From: Verrucomicrobiales bacterium
Lineage (GTDB): Bacteria > Verrucomicrobiota > Verrucomicrobiia > Verrucomicrobiales > DEV007
Direction of reading: 5' to 3'
Assembly: GCA_029233965.1 (NCBI GenBank)
Contig: JARGOP010000013.1
Location: forward strand, 3,564 to 67,563
Length of the DNA: 64,000 bases
The notes beneath the pieces were generated by a model that searched no databases, was not told the DNA's origin, and was given only the letters and a program-made list of their open reading frames with translations. The position numbers and the translations under genes were made by a program. Positions 51,822-61,313 of the stretch are shown here, piece by piece (positions within the stretch are counted from its first letter, which is position 1; every line of letters starts with the position of its first letter).

Positions 51822-52991
51822 TCAGATGCCCTGCCCGCTCATCATTTTGGGGCCCATTAGGAAAATCGGGAGGAAGGAGCCACCGAAAACGAGTGTGATG
51901 AGAAGGCCGGCCATGAGCAGAACGATGAAGTTCACTATCTGTGTGAAATCACCGATCACCTGATCGACTTCTTCCTCATACATGGTGGTAAGGAGCCGTA
52001 ACTGTTCGTCAAGAGATGAAGACCGCTCTCCGATCGAGACGAGATGTGCCACCTGTGGATCGCACGAGGTGAATTTCCGTAAAGCTTCGGAGAAAGGCAG
52101 GCCCGTCTCGATATAGCGCCTTCCGGCACTGCGAAGCTCTTCATGCATCGGTGTCCCCTTGAGGGAATCTGAAGCGATCTCGACGGATTTAGCCAGATTA
52201 ATCCCGTTTGAATAGAGCATTTCAAGGGAGCCGATAAAGAGAAGCTGCCGCATTCCCATAACGAGTTTGCGGAGAAGGCGCCATCGTGCCATCAGGAAAA
52301 AAACCACCGCGCTGCGTACCTTTTCGACGAAAATAAAAGAAAAAACCGAGCCGCAGAGGAGAAGAATCACCGGTATCCATACCTTTCGGGTGGCCCGGCT
52401 GATTTCAAAAAGTATCGCGGAGATCGGATCGGGCTCCTGACCTACATCGAGAATGATATCTTCGATCTGGGGGATCACGCGGATTTGTGAAAACACGAAA
52501 AGGAGCAGGAGAGCGAAGATTATGATACCCGGAAGCAAGGTCGCCTTTCGCATTCGCGAACGGAATTCCGCTTCTTTCTTTAATCGGTCGGCGATAGATT
52601 GAAAGGCCCGCGCGAGCTGTCCCGAGTCAGCCCCGGCCCGGACAAGGGAGATGATCTTCTCATCAAAACGCCCGGTTTTTTTAAAGGCCGCGTCGACAGG
52701 CATTCCATTGCCGAGGGATTCTCTTATTTCTGCCGTGAGCTTCGTGATCAAAAGAGACGGATGATTCGCACCGTAATAGGATAGGGCGTCCGAAGTATTG
52801 ATGTTTGCCCTGAGCATCGAGGCAAGGCTTCGGCACAGTTTAATAACTTCCTTACCCGGAAGATTCTTTGAAAGGCTGATTCCGAGAAAGGGCCTCGGCT
52901 CTTTTGCGATAACTTCAGTATCAACCGGTTTTTCTCTTGCTGCTTCGAGGAGCTCGCGTGCAGAGGATCGTCTGGGTGGAGGTGGAGTCAT
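51822..52991 (-). CDS. Type IV pilus/type II secretion inner membrane platform protein (PilC/GspF)
   Basis: 389 aa with the two-fold GspF repeat and three membrane regions (about 150-170, 203-223 and 355-380). Motifs include LCRSLASMLRANINTSDALSYY in the first and GSLEMLYSNGINLAKSVEIAS in the second domain. It forms the inner-membrane platform turned by the PilB ATPase. Overlaps the ATPase gene (ATGA). Confidence 0.93.
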   Translation of the reverse strand: MTPPPPRRSSARELLEAAREKPVDTEVIAKEPRPFLGISLSKNLPGKEVIKLCRSLASMLRANINTSDALSYYGANHPSLLITKLTAEIRESLGNGMPVDAAFKKTGRFDEKIISLVRAGADSGQLARAFQSIADRLKKEAEFRSRMRKATLLPGIIIFALLLLFVFSQIRVIPQIEDIILDVGQEPDPISAILFEISRATRKVWIPVILLLCGSVFSFIFVEKVRSAVVFFLMARWRLLRKLVMGMRQLLFIGSLEMLYSNGINLAKSVEIASDSLKGTPMHEELRSAGRRYIETGLPFSEALRKFTSCDPQVAHLVSIGERSSSLDEQLRLLTTMYEEEVDQVIGDFTQIVNFIVLLMAGLLITLVFGGSFLPIFLMGPKMMSGQGI

Positions 52992-54676
52992 TCCGCGTTG
53001 GTGAGATCAATGGATTTACTCAGGGCTTCCAGATCGGTGCGCCCCTCGCGGAGCAGCTCAAGACCACTGTCTCTCAGTGAAGGAAGCCGACCATCCCGCC
53101 GGACCTCGCGCTCCATCTCGTAGGGGCTCAGAGTTCCCTTGGAAAGTTCGTCCGACCAGCGAGCCGTGATTGGAATGATTTCGAGGATGGCGGCGCGCCC
53201 GTGATACCCCCGCCCCTGACAGCTGTGACATCCCCCGGTATTCCGCACGTAAACGGGCAGATCCCTCATCGAATCCTCCAGGTTGAACTTGCGGATATCC
53301 CGCTCCAGAAGACGTGGCTTGGGCACCTTACAGACAGGGCAGAGCAGTTTGAGGAGGCGCTGGGCGCAGGCTGCTTTGAGCGTTTGCGCAATCTTCCAGC
53401 GTTCAATGCCTATCTGTTCGAAACGCTCAATGATTTGTGAGGCTCTCGGAGTATGGATCGTTGTTAAAACCTTGTGACCGGTAATTGCGGCCTCGATCGC
53501 AAGTTCTGCTGAATCAAGATCCCTCACCTCACCCATGAGAATGATGTCGGGATCGCTACGCATGAAGCTGGCAATCATTGCCTTGAATTCGTTTGGTCGG
53601 ATATCGCAGTGGATCACTCCCTGAATTTCATCCTCGACCGGATTTTCGAGGGTGAGAATATTATCCTCGGGACGGTTCAATTCACGCAGCATCGCGTTCA
53701 GAGTGGTCGATTTGCCGGAGCCGGTCGGTCCCGACATGACGATAATCCCGGAGGGAATCGCCATTACCCGCTCAAGTTCAAAAAGGGTTGCGGGATCGAA
53801 GGCGAGCGAACCGACCCCCAGTTTTGCCTCGAAATGGGCCTTGTCTAGAAGTCGCATCGTCACATGATAGCCGCGGTAAGTGCGATGCCTTTCAAAGCGG
53901 ATATCGATGGAGCGATTCAGGTAATTAACTCCGAAACGTCCTGAAATCCCCGGGCTCTTCACCCGCTCTTCAGGTGCCAAACCCATGAGATTAAGAAGGA
54001 AGGCATCAATCCGATTTTTCAGCTTAATTGGAATCGGATACTTCGTTCCCATATCTCCATCGATACGGTAGCTGTAGGTGACATCGCCAATCCCACATTT
54101 GACGTGGATGTCTGAAGCTCTTAATCGTATGGCATCGGAAAGGATCTTGGCGACGAGCCTTGCGAGTGGCTCCTCATGTTCCGCATTGATGTCAAAATAA
54201 TGCTTTTCTTCGGAGCTTTCGTCGACCTCTATCGACTCGAGTTCGTTTCGTGAAGGCCCCTGAGTTCCGGAAACGGATTCAATAACGGGAATAATTTCGG
54301 CATAGGGAACGAGGATCCGAACGGGTTCCAGGTCCTCGAAGCGGGACGAGATGGCGTCCTCCGCCGTCGTATCCCATGGATTGACAACGGCGAAATAAAA
54401 TCGGGTCTGGTCCCTCGCGATCGGAACAAAAAGCCCGCGATTGAGCAGTGCCGGATCGAAAATTTCGAGGAGGACTGGATCAATGAAGTCTCTGATCCGT
54501 CCTAAAAACGGAATGCCGCATTGGGAGGCGATGATTGAGAGGATCCTCGCCGAGGTAGAAGCCCGGATCGCGGCGTCATCTCCGGCAAAGTGCCCCTCCG
54601 GCGCGAGGGTAATGATTTCGTCAATAACCTGCCGGGTAAATGTTTCATTGACGGGAAATCCAAGATCAAGATTCAT
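52988..54676 (-). CDS. Pilus extension/secretion ATPase (PilB/GspE)
   Basis: 562 aa. An MshEN-like N-terminal region (about 50-135, IPFLGRIRDFIDP) is followed by the GspE core: HVKCGIGDVTYSYRIDG, Walker A GPTGSGKST (316-324), Asp box LENPVED, Walker B LMGEVRD and the zinc-type tetracysteine C-x2-C...C-x2-C (CPVCKVP and CHSCQG). It hydrolyses ATP to drive pilin assembly. Overlaps the preceding small gene and the PilC gene. Confidence 0.95.
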   Translation of the reverse strand: MNLDLGFPVNETFTRQVIDEIITLAPEGHFAGDDAAIRASTSARILSIIASQCGIPFLGRIRDFIDPVLLEIFDPALLNRGLFVPIARDQTRFYFAVVNPWDTTAEDAISSRFEDLEPVRILVPYAEIIPVIESVSGTQGPSRNELESIEVDESSEEKHYFDINAEHEEPLARLVAKILSDAIRLRASDIHVKCGIGDVTYSYRIDGDMGTKYPIPIKLKNRIDAFLLNLMGLAPEERVKSPGISGRFGVNYLNRSIDIRFERHRTYRGYHVTMRLLDKAHFEAKLGVGSLAFDPATLFELERVMAIPSGIIVMSGPTGSGKSTTLNAMLRELNRPEDNILTLENPVEDEIQGVIHCDIRPNEFKAMIASFMRSDPDIILMGEVRDLDSAELAIEAAITGHKVLTTIHTPRASQIIERFEQIGIERWKIAQTLKAACAQRLLKLLCPVCKVPKPRLLERDIRKFNLEDSMRDLPVYVRNTGGCHSCQGRGYHGRAAILEIIPITARWSDELSKGTLSPYEMEREVRRDGRLPSLRDSGLELLREGRTDLEALSKSIDLTNAE

Positions 54677-55275
54677 GAAGCGAAATGACGTCGACAGAGG
54701 CTCTGCCAGCTCTCAAAACCCGTCCGAACCGGGAAAATAACCGGAGTGACGACACTGCGGCTTCGGAAAATCCGGACAATTTCGGCGGCAAGGGCTTCCG
54801 CGGTGAGGGGGTTGATTGACGCAAGGGTTAGGAAACAGCCCGACTCCTCCTGCAGGACCGGAGTCTGAAGAATCCGGCAAAGCTCGGCGATGTCGCCTTC
54901 CTGGGTGTAAAAATCAATAGGAACAGCCATCCGGTCAGCGAAACCGAGGAAAGGAAAGCGCAGCCCGGCAGCAAAGGCAAACTGTTCGAGGAGGTCTTCG
55001 CGGAGATGATGGGGAAGACCGCTTCGCGAGAAAGCGTGGGAAAGAAAATCCTCAGGCACTTCACCAACCGTTCCGGCAACGTTTTCTTTGAGGTAGTCTG
55101 TTACGAGAGACTCTTCGATTGCAAGGTCGGGGCAATGTGTATTAACGATTTCAAAAGTTTTCAGCGCCACGGTTTTTCGTATTGAGTGCCCTACGGCTTT
55201 CGGAGAGAAATCGTCTCGATTTTTTCCAGAATCATCCTGAGATGGTGCGACGGATTTTTTGTCCATAATAGTCAT
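54673..55275 (-). CDS. Free-standing MshEN-like domain protein
   Basis: 200 aa (start at 55275 or 55266). The C-terminal two thirds, GLRFPFLGFADRMAVPIDF to IFPVRTGFESW, shows the same pattern as the N-terminal MshEN/T2SSE_N domain of the next gene's product (FPFLG compare IPFLG, VP after it, then a TLASINPLTAEAL compare a FAVVNPWDTTAED motif). No ATPase follows. MshEN domains in some ATPases bind c-di-GMP. It may thus be a regulatory subunit of PilB, encoded just upstream with an overlapping start. Confidence 0.6.
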   Translation of the reverse strand: MTIMDKKSVAPSQDDSGKNRDDFSPKAVGHSIRKTVALKTFEIVNTHCPDLAIEESLVTDYLKENVAGTVGEVPEDFLSHAFSRSGLPHHLREDLLEQFAFAAGLRFPFLGFADRMAVPIDFYTQEGDIAELCRILQTPVLQEESGCFLTLASINPLTAEALAAEIVRIFRSRSVVTPVIFPVRTGFESWQSLCRRHFAS

Positions 55276-55369
55276 TCACCTCTCGGCTTGCAGGAGTCTG
55301 CTTGAGAGTCAGAAAACCGATCTCTTATGCACAGATATCAGTATGGTAAATCTTGGCGAGAGGATTTTC

Positions 55370-57586
55370 TCAAGGGGGGGAGTAAAGTTGCCTCAAAAAA
55401 TTGCCGAAGGGAGGCGTGACGTGCGACGGGGCTGAACGTTCCGGGGTAGGACCCTGGTTCGGGTTGAGAAGATGTGGATTGAGAACCGGTTGCGCCCGTG
55501 GTAGATTGGCGCGCAGGTTGGGAGCGGTATTGCGATCCGGGTGGACCGGATCAGGGGAGGCAAACTCGTCGGGAAGGATGTGGCTTTGATGGATTTTCCG
55601 GCTGATAAAGTCGGACGCGCCGGAATCGTCCGGGAGATAGAGCAACGGAGTCACGATGAAAACGAGACTGGTGTGATCCTTTTGTTGATCGGAATTCTTG
55701 AATAAGTGCCTCAGCGCCGGGACATCGCCGAAAACCGGCACCTTAGCACTGTCCTCCGAGCGGACCTCCTCGTAAAATCCGCCAATCAAGAGCGAGTGTC
55801 CGTTTGGAACCCTCGCCACCGTTGTAACAGAGGACTCGTTGACCCGCGGGTAGCTGTTTCCGGAAGAACTGGTGATATATTCGACGACCTGAGCGGAGCG
55901 GGGGCGCAGTTTCATGCGAATAGTGCCGTCGGGAAGGATCGTCGGAGTGACCGCGAGAGTCACTCCGACCTCCCGTGTCGTCGATGGATCTCCGACACTG
56001 TCTTCATCGTCGATTTTATAGCGGACCTCCTCGCTCGAATTTTGCCCGCCTGTCGTTGCGGTAACAGTGGTGGTGATGATTGGAATCCTGTCTACGACAG
56101 AAATCAGTCCTTCCTCATTATCTTCCGTGATGAGAGTCGGGCTCGACTCTTGTTCCGCAAGGCCTCCGGTATTCAGAGCTTTAAAGACCGCCTCGATCTG
56201 AATAGGAGAGAGCACGAGGTGGCCTTCCTCACCGTCTCCGGAGGAGGAAGAGTTGAAATTACGCGTCGTTTCCACGAGACTGAGACCCGTGCCTGTAGTG
56301 TTTCGGGCAACAACGGAGGTGGCGCTGTCGAGCCCGGGAAGTCCGAAAATGGAATTAAGGCTTCCGGATGCATTGAGGCTGATTCCACCCTCGTTCCCCA
56401 GGATGGAAGACCAGTCGACTCCGACTAGGTTGCGTGAGGAGGTGGATATCCTCAGGATACGGGTCTCGATAGCGATTTGTTGCTTGGGCTGATCTATTTC
56501 CTCCAGAAAGGCAAGGAGTCTTTTGACTTGCTTTTCGTTGTCAGAAATCACAAGGGTATTTGTCTTGGTCTCGAACTCAAGGATTCCTGTGCCCGGAGTC
56601 AGGAAGGGCTGGAGAATGATTTTTGTCTGCTCCATATCATCGGGCCGGAGATACTTCAGCTGGTAGCGGACCGCCTCCTGTGGCAGGTGCGCCAGCTGTT
56701 GTGAGTTAAAGACGTAAACGGTATTGTCCGTGGAGTGGATTGTGAGACCGAACATGAGGCCCACTTCCTGCATCTGAGTGACTGGGTCACCATCGCGAAG
56801 TTCGCCGGTTACGACAAACTCCGGTGTGTCCAGCGAGGAGTTGTGAAAGTACTGAAGATCGGCCAATCGGGCGAGGTGTTGGAACACATCGTTGAGGGGA
56901 GCTTTTTCAAGCCAGAATCCAGATTCGGTCGTTTCAATGAAGGTTTCCGTGGTGTTACTGCTGCTTTCCGTTGACAAAGGAACGGTATCCCGGGCGGAAG
57001 TGGAAACCTGGGCGAGAAGCAGAGGGTGATCTCCAGGTGAGTTTCCCGAATCAGAATTCGTCGGGGAGTCTGTGAAAGTGCCGACCTCGTCTCGCGAAGA
57101 CCCCTCGTTCCGAAGGGGATGGACCGCTGGGACCGATTCCAATGGCAAGCCTGGTGGAAGAGAATTGGAGACGGTACCTTCCACCCCTTCAGACAGAAAC
57201 GGCAACGAAGTTCGGGCGATACCGGCGGGAGCTCCTGAAGCCGGTGTAGCCCAGTAGCCGGAAGAAGTATCTGGTTCAGCTCTATTGGAAACCGCGTCAG
57301 CGGCGTGAGCTGGCCCCGGACGAGGCGAAGATTGCCCGATCCAGTCTCCCTCGAAGCGGAGTGCCTCCTCGGTCATTCCGGAAGAAGCCAAAAAGTAGGT
57401 AGCCCCCAGTAGAATCGTGATAATAAAGGAGACCGAGATAATCCGGGGGAGCGAGTGCAAACGGTCTGACGGGGCTGCTCTTCGCATAGTTACCGAGCGA
57501 GATTCATCAGAGTTCATGGAATCCTCAGTAAGAAGGAAACCAAGGTCTCCGGAAAGATCTTCAGACTTGACGGGACGCTCGGGCAT
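55370..57586 (-). CDS. Outer membrane secretin (PilQ/GspD)
   Basis: 738 aa; the ATG at 57517 with a GAGG at optimal distance is an alternative start. An N-terminal hydrophobic segment (about 48-68) comes after a 47-residue polar start, odd for a secretin, which normally has a cleavable signal. Then a Ser/Pro-rich linker to about 210, an STN/N0 domain (LEKAPLNDVFQHLARLADL), an N1 domain (YQLKYLRPDDMEQTKIIL) and the secretin domain with VPVFGDVPALRHLF and FIVTPLLY. It forms the outer membrane pore for the pilus. Confidence 0.93.
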   Translation of the reverse strand: MPERPVKSEDLSGDLGFLLTEDSMNSDESRSVTMRRAAPSDRLHSLPRIISVSFIITILLGATYFLASSGMTEEALRFEGDWIGQSSPRPGPAHAADAVSNRAEPDTSSGYWATPASGAPAGIARTSLPFLSEGVEGTVSNSLPPGLPLESVPAVHPLRNEGSSRDEVGTFTDSPTNSDSGNSPGDHPLLLAQVSTSARDTVPLSTESSSNTTETFIETTESGFWLEKAPLNDVFQHLARLADLQYFHNSSLDTPEFVVTGELRDGDPVTQMQEVGLMFGLTIHSTDNTVYVFNSQQLAHLPQEAVRYQLKYLRPDDMEQTKIILQPFLTPGTGILEFETKTNTLVISDNEKQVKRLLAFLEEIDQPKQQIAIETRILRISTSSRNLVGVDWSSILGNEGGISLNASGSLNSIFGLPGLDSATSVVARNTTGTGLSLVETTRNFNSSSSGDGEEGHLVLSPIQIEAVFKALNTGGLAEQESSPTLITEDNEEGLISVVDRIPIITTTVTATTGGQNSSEEVRYKIDDEDSVGDPSTTREVGVTLAVTPTILPDGTIRMKLRPRSAQVVEYITSSSGNSYPRVNESSVTTVARVPNGHSLLIGGFYEEVRSEDSAKVPVFGDVPALRHLFKNSDQQKDHTSLVFIVTPLLYLPDDSGASDFISRKIHQSHILPDEFASPDPVHPDRNTAPNLRANLPRAQPVLNPHLLNPNQGPTPERSAPSHVTPPFGNFLRQLYSPP

Positions 57587-57701
57587 AAGTTTCCACTAGG
57601 GATCAGATCGGGGCGCATACAAGAGAGTTAAAAGGCAAACTGAGTCGCTTTCAAGAGAATTTAAAAACTATGCATCCCAAGACGACTCGCCTCCGGGCTC
57701 T

Positions 57702-58364
57702 CTACCGAATGGGAATAACCCCGGATCGCGGGAAAATTCCCTTTTCTTCAGGCGGGTCCGAAGAGGGGGCCTTTCTGCGTAGAATGAAGGCACCGGTGCG
57801 AAAAGGCCTGACCACTTCTTCCCCAGTGTCAGAATCGCGAAAGTGAACGCCTTCAGCCGTAATGGTTACGAAAACAAGGTTTACTAGAATTCCTTCGATC
57901 TGTATTGGAAGCGAAGCGCCTTCCTGATAGAGTCTGCCGCGGACTACAATTTGATTTTTCGACGGATAGATTCCGGTAAGGGGCAGAGCCCCGACCGCTC
58001 GGGAAGTTAACCCGGAAGGCGGTCTTTCCTGCTCCTCCTCGATCTGAGCCTCTTCGGGCTCTAGAACAAACTCGGGCGCTTTTTTCTCTGAGGTCATCGG
58101 AAACCCGAATGGGTCAAGAACCCTCGAATTCATTCGGATTTTTTCCTGAATCCCACTCATCCGCAACGCTTCGCGTGATGCCGGAGGCATCCCGGCTTCC
58201 GAATCGTCAACCGCATCTACGCCGAGAGCACTCTCCTGGGCCGGCAGATTCAGGAAAAGAGGAGGGGAGAAGAAAAAGGCAATCAACAGGAAGATGAACC
58301 GGTAATGTGCCGGGATCGCCAATTCCTGCAGAGAATGGGCTTTGGAGTCGGGAAAGAAATTCAT
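57702..58364 (-). CDS. PilP-like pilus assembly protein (by position)
   Basis: 220 aa. A hydrophobic signal/anchor segment (YRFIFLLIAFFFSPPLFLNL) lies at 22-41, an acidic linker follows, and a compact beta domain (GIYPSKNQIVVRGRLYQEG to RTGAFILRRK) is at the C-terminus, similar in size to the PilP/GspC HR domain. It follows the PilO gene with a 4-nt overlap and precedes the secretin, exactly the pilO-pilP-pilQ order. Family assignment rests on order and shape, not motif. Confidence 0.62.
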   Translation of the reverse strand: MNFFPDSKAHSLQELAIPAHYRFIFLLIAFFFSPPLFLNLPAQESALGVDAVDDSEAGMPPASREALRMSGIQEKIRMNSRVLDPFGFPMTSEKKAPEFVLEPEEAQIEEEQERPPSGLTSRAVGALPLTGIYPSKNQIVVRGRLYQEGASLPIQIEGILVNLVFVTITAEGVHFRDSDTGEEVVRPFRTGAFILRRKAPSSDPPEEKGIFPRSGVIPIR

Positions 58365-58933
58365 GTTCGAATCGCGGGAGCATCCCAGTGAAGATAAACA
58401 ATTCGAAAAATGAGATACGGGCCGCCGCCAGTCGACGCCTCAACTCCGCCCCTCGTCACCTCAAGGCTCTCGAGCATCAGGGCCGGCATTTCGGATTCGA
58501 AAGTTGCCAGCAGGGTCTGCATTTCTTGAAAATACCCTTCGAAAGTCAGGGCGATTCGCGAATGAGGCAGGTTGGTGGGGCCGGTTACCGCCCCGCCCAC
58601 GGGAGCCTGCCCCATCGCGGTGCGCCTCAGGGAACCGGGCGGAAATTCGGAGAGGGTGCGATCAATCAGCTGGGTGAATTTATGAAAAAAATCCTCACGA
58701 CCCAGTTCTTCCCATGTCGTAAGATCTCCCCGCCTCTCTCCGGACCCCATGAACTCTTCAAGCAGACTGACCTGCGCTTTCACCATTCGCAGCTCTTCAC
58801 GTGCAAGCTCACGTTTCTCCATTTCCTCACTGACTTGTGAGCGGACATAGAAAATCACACCCAGCAACAACACGGCCAGGGCGGCTGGAACGGCATATCC
58901 GTGAACCAGAATTGCTTGGCGGTGACGATTCAT
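58361..58933 (-). CDS. PilO-like pilus alignment protein
   Basis: 190 aa from the ATG at 58933. A short cytoplasmic tail, one membrane segment (about 12-32), a coiled coil (about 33-60, SEEMEKRELAREELRMVKAQ) and a ferredoxin-like domain (IALTFEGYFQEMQTLLATFE) match PilO/GspM. PilO forms the periplasmic bridge from PilN to PilP. It overlaps the PilP gene by four bases. The upstream open extension to 59050 overlaps the preceding gene and is not used. Confidence 0.8.
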   Translation of the reverse strand: MNRHRQAILVHGYAVPAALAVLLLGVIFYVRSQVSEEMEKRELAREELRMVKAQVSLLEEFMGSGERRGDLTTWEELGREDFFHKFTQLIDRTLSEFPPGSLRRTAMGQAPVGGAVTGPTNLPHSRIALTFEGYFQEMQTLLATFESEMPALMLESLEVTRGGVEASTGGGPYLIFRIVYLHWDAPAIRT

Positions 58934-58967
58934 GATGATTTTCGGGGATACCCTGGCGGGGAGGAAA

Positions 58968-60887
58968 TTAATTGGTAATGCGGGGCAGGGTCGGGAGTGA
59001 GTCCATCCTCTCAGGTGCGACTCGATTTCCAAGGGAAAGGTCAAACGCATTGCGGAAGCGTCGCGTGAACTGGAGGGGGAAGTAGGGTGACTCCGGCATG
59101 CTTGCCTGTCGTTGTTGAAAGGTAAGTTCCAGCGATGATTCTAAGTCGTCACTTAGATAAGGGGCTTCATTCTCAAGAGCAATCTGCTTTACGATGCCAC
59201 TCACTTCGCGCTCCGAACCGAGAGAGGCGATATTGGCCGCCAATTCCGGGTCAATGTAGCCCGAAAAGCGCCAACGCCTCGTGTAGCCGACTCGATTGTT
59301 CGCAATCACCGGAGCCTCGAGCCTGTAGGAAAAATCCTGCAGAAGAAGACCGCTGTTTTCAGGGAAAAGGCGAAGGGGAAGCTCCAAAGCGAGCCAGCCC
59401 TCCGAGCGGTTCGAAAGGATGTCATCCCAAGCCTGCCAGCGTTTCTTTTCCTCCATAAGAACGGCAAGCTGCTCATTTGCCTCAGTTACGGCCTCGGGCG
59501 AGCTGCTCCACTCGGGGGAGTTTACTTTGCGAAAGACATCCGTCCCGAAATAGAGCCCGGATAGAATGAAGAGAAAACAGAGTGCTGAGCGAAAGAAGCG
59601 ACTTGTTCGGGCGAGAAGGAGATCGGCCCGGCCCGGCAGCCGCGCCGCTTCCTCGGTAGTAGTAGAATAAAAATCGAGAAGGGCGGCTTCCGCCAGCGCC
59701 CCGTCATCTGGGTCGGCGTGAGGCAATTCCGCCTCGGGAATTCCTTCAGCAAACCCGGCGGATTCCGGAAGGAGCCCCAGAGCCATCGATGTAATGGTGA
59801 TTCCGGGAAAAGAATTTGCGACCGGACCAAAGTCGGGAACGCCGTTCTCCGGGGGGGACCGATCCAGGAAAAGAAGCCGTGAAACGGGAACATTTCCCGT
59901 CGCGAAAACGCTTTGAACAAGATCGGAGAGATCCGCGGCTTCCTGCCCTTGCGGAGTCGGCCTCGGCAAAACCCGGATGATTTCGGGATGCCCGCTATTA
60001 TCCAAAACGGCATAAACGGTCTGCTTCGGGTAGCGCACCACCGCCAAAAGACTGCCCTTTTCAGATTCAACAGAGTCGTTACCGGCAAGAGTAAGAGCCT
60101 GTCGCAGCATTTCGAGTGCGGCACTCCGCGCTTCCGCAGCAATGGGGTAGCCGAGAGAATTGCCGAACCCGCGCAATTCGTCGACGAAACAGCGAAACCG
60201 GTTGGAAAGACTCGCTCCAAACCGGTCCCTTGATTCCGGATCCCCCGCTGCGAGGGGGAGAAGCCTCCAGGCGCTCGCTTCGGCGGAAACGGAACGGTCA
60301 CCGAGGGCCTTCTCGGGCGCGAGGATGAGCAGTTCATCCAGGTCGGACAGGTCGGTCTCGGCATCAAATTCCAATGCCAGCTTCCTGATGTGAAAGGATT
60401 CGGAAAGGTGCAAAATCACCCCCAGTCCTGAATCACGAGCTTCGCGGTAAGGCTGAATCAAGTCCCTCACGAGTCCCTGTAATGACTCCCGCGAAGCGGG
60501 CGAAAGGCGTGGGCTGGTCTCGCCTTCGTCTGTGACAAGGGACAGGTCGGGGAGCCGGGGACCGTCCAGCCACCGGTCCGAAGCCAACTCGCGAATTTTC
60601 GAGAGGACGAGCTCCCCTGAAACAAAAAGATGCCACTGAACAGCCTGCTGGTCGGCCCGCCGATACCAACCCAAGTTTCTCAAGTGACCTTCTGAAGGTC
60701 TTGACAGCTGTTTTGACTGCCGGTAAAGGGAGCGCAGGGAACTGTTGACCGGGAGATGTTCCATGAGAACCTGAACCCCGTCCGACGCGATGGGGAGAGC
60801 TAAGGGAAGGTGTGGAATGCGGCTGACCACAAGAGCGGGAAGAATCCTGCGGTCAGCTAGCTTTCCGGGGGGGGATTCACGCAACAC
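58968..60887 (-). CDS. Fused PilM-PilN-type (GspL-like) assembly protein
   Basis: 639 aa. Residues 1 to about 430 are cytoplasmic and in the PilM/GspL place (LLAVVRYPKQTVYAVLDN suggests the actin-like fold); a single membrane segment lies near 435-455 (SALCFLFILSGLYFGTDVF); residues about 460-639 include a coiled coil (EANEQLAVLMEEKKRWQAW) and a periplasmic PilN-like domain. In most type IV pili PilM and PilN are separate; here one gene supplies both, as in GspL. The actin ATP-binding motifs are not obvious, so PilM-type ATP binding is unproven. Confidence 0.72.
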   Translation of the reverse strand: MLRESPPGKLADRRILPALVVSRIPHLPLALPIASDGVQVLMEHLPVNSSLRSLYRQSKQLSRPSEGHLRNLGWYRRADQQAVQWHLFVSGELVLSKIRELASDRWLDGPRLPDLSLVTDEGETSPRLSPASRESLQGLVRDLIQPYREARDSGLGVILHLSESFHIRKLALEFDAETDLSDLDELLILAPEKALGDRSVSAEASAWRLLPLAAGDPESRDRFGASLSNRFRCFVDELRGFGNSLGYPIAAEARSAALEMLRQALTLAGNDSVESEKGSLLAVVRYPKQTVYAVLDNSGHPEIIRVLPRPTPQGQEAADLSDLVQSVFATGNVPVSRLLFLDRSPPENGVPDFGPVANSFPGITITSMALGLLPESAGFAEGIPEAELPHADPDDGALAEAALLDFYSTTTEEAARLPGRADLLLARTSRFFRSALCFLFILSGLYFGTDVFRKVNSPEWSSSPEAVTEANEQLAVLMEEKKRWQAWDDILSNRSEGWLALELPLRLFPENSGLLLQDFSYRLEAPVIANNRVGYTRRWRFSGYIDPELAANIASLGSEREVSGIVKQIALENEAPYLSDDLESSLELTFQQRQASMPESPYFPLQFTRRFRNAFDLSLGNRVAPERMDSLPTLPRITN

Positions 60888-60929
60888 GGCATGTTTATGC
60901 TGAACCGCTCAGCACTGAAGGCAGGGAGA

Positions 60930-61313
60930 CTACCAACCTGCCGTATCTGCCGGTGCGTGACCTGCGGCGCTGCAAGTCAGGTAAGCAGTCCCGACCGCGG
61001 GAACTGTTCCGAGCCAGGTGTAGGTTCCTCCCGAAGGACAGACCGGAGCCGACGCGATTAACTTACCTGTTCCCACAAGATCGGTTTGCGTGAGAGTACC
61101 ACCTGTGGCGAGGTCATTGAGATTTTGATGGGATCGAACTGCCTTCTGCACTGCGGAGATCTGCATGATGCACCGGGACTTGTTGGTCGCCTCGCGATAA
61201 TTCTGAACTCCGATAAACAGCACTGCCACCAGTCCCAAGAGGACTGCAATGACAACAGTGATTTCGATGAGGGTTAGGCCGGCTTCGTTCTTGCGGGTGG
61301 GAGTAAATTTCAT
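60930..61313 (-). CDS. Major type IV pilin
   Basis: 127 aa from the ATG at 61313, preceded by GGAG at good distance. A leader (MKFTPTRKNEAG) and the mature start LTLIEITVVIAVLLGLVAVLF have the conserved Gly-1 and Glu5. The short globular part has three cysteines (RCIMQ, APVCPSGG and YLTCSAAGH); the last two could form the C-terminal disulfide loop typical of major pilins. As the first gene of the pil cluster after PilT, it is probably the main fibre subunit. A small hairpin gctga/tcagc follows the stop region but lacks a T-run. Confidence 0.9.
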   Translation of the reverse strand: MKFTPTRKNEAGLTLIEITVVIAVLLGLVAVLFIGVQNYREATNKSRCIMQISAVQKAVRSHQNLNDLATGGTLTQTDLVGTGKLIASAPVCPSGGTYTWLGTVPAVGTAYLTCSAAGHAPADTAGW

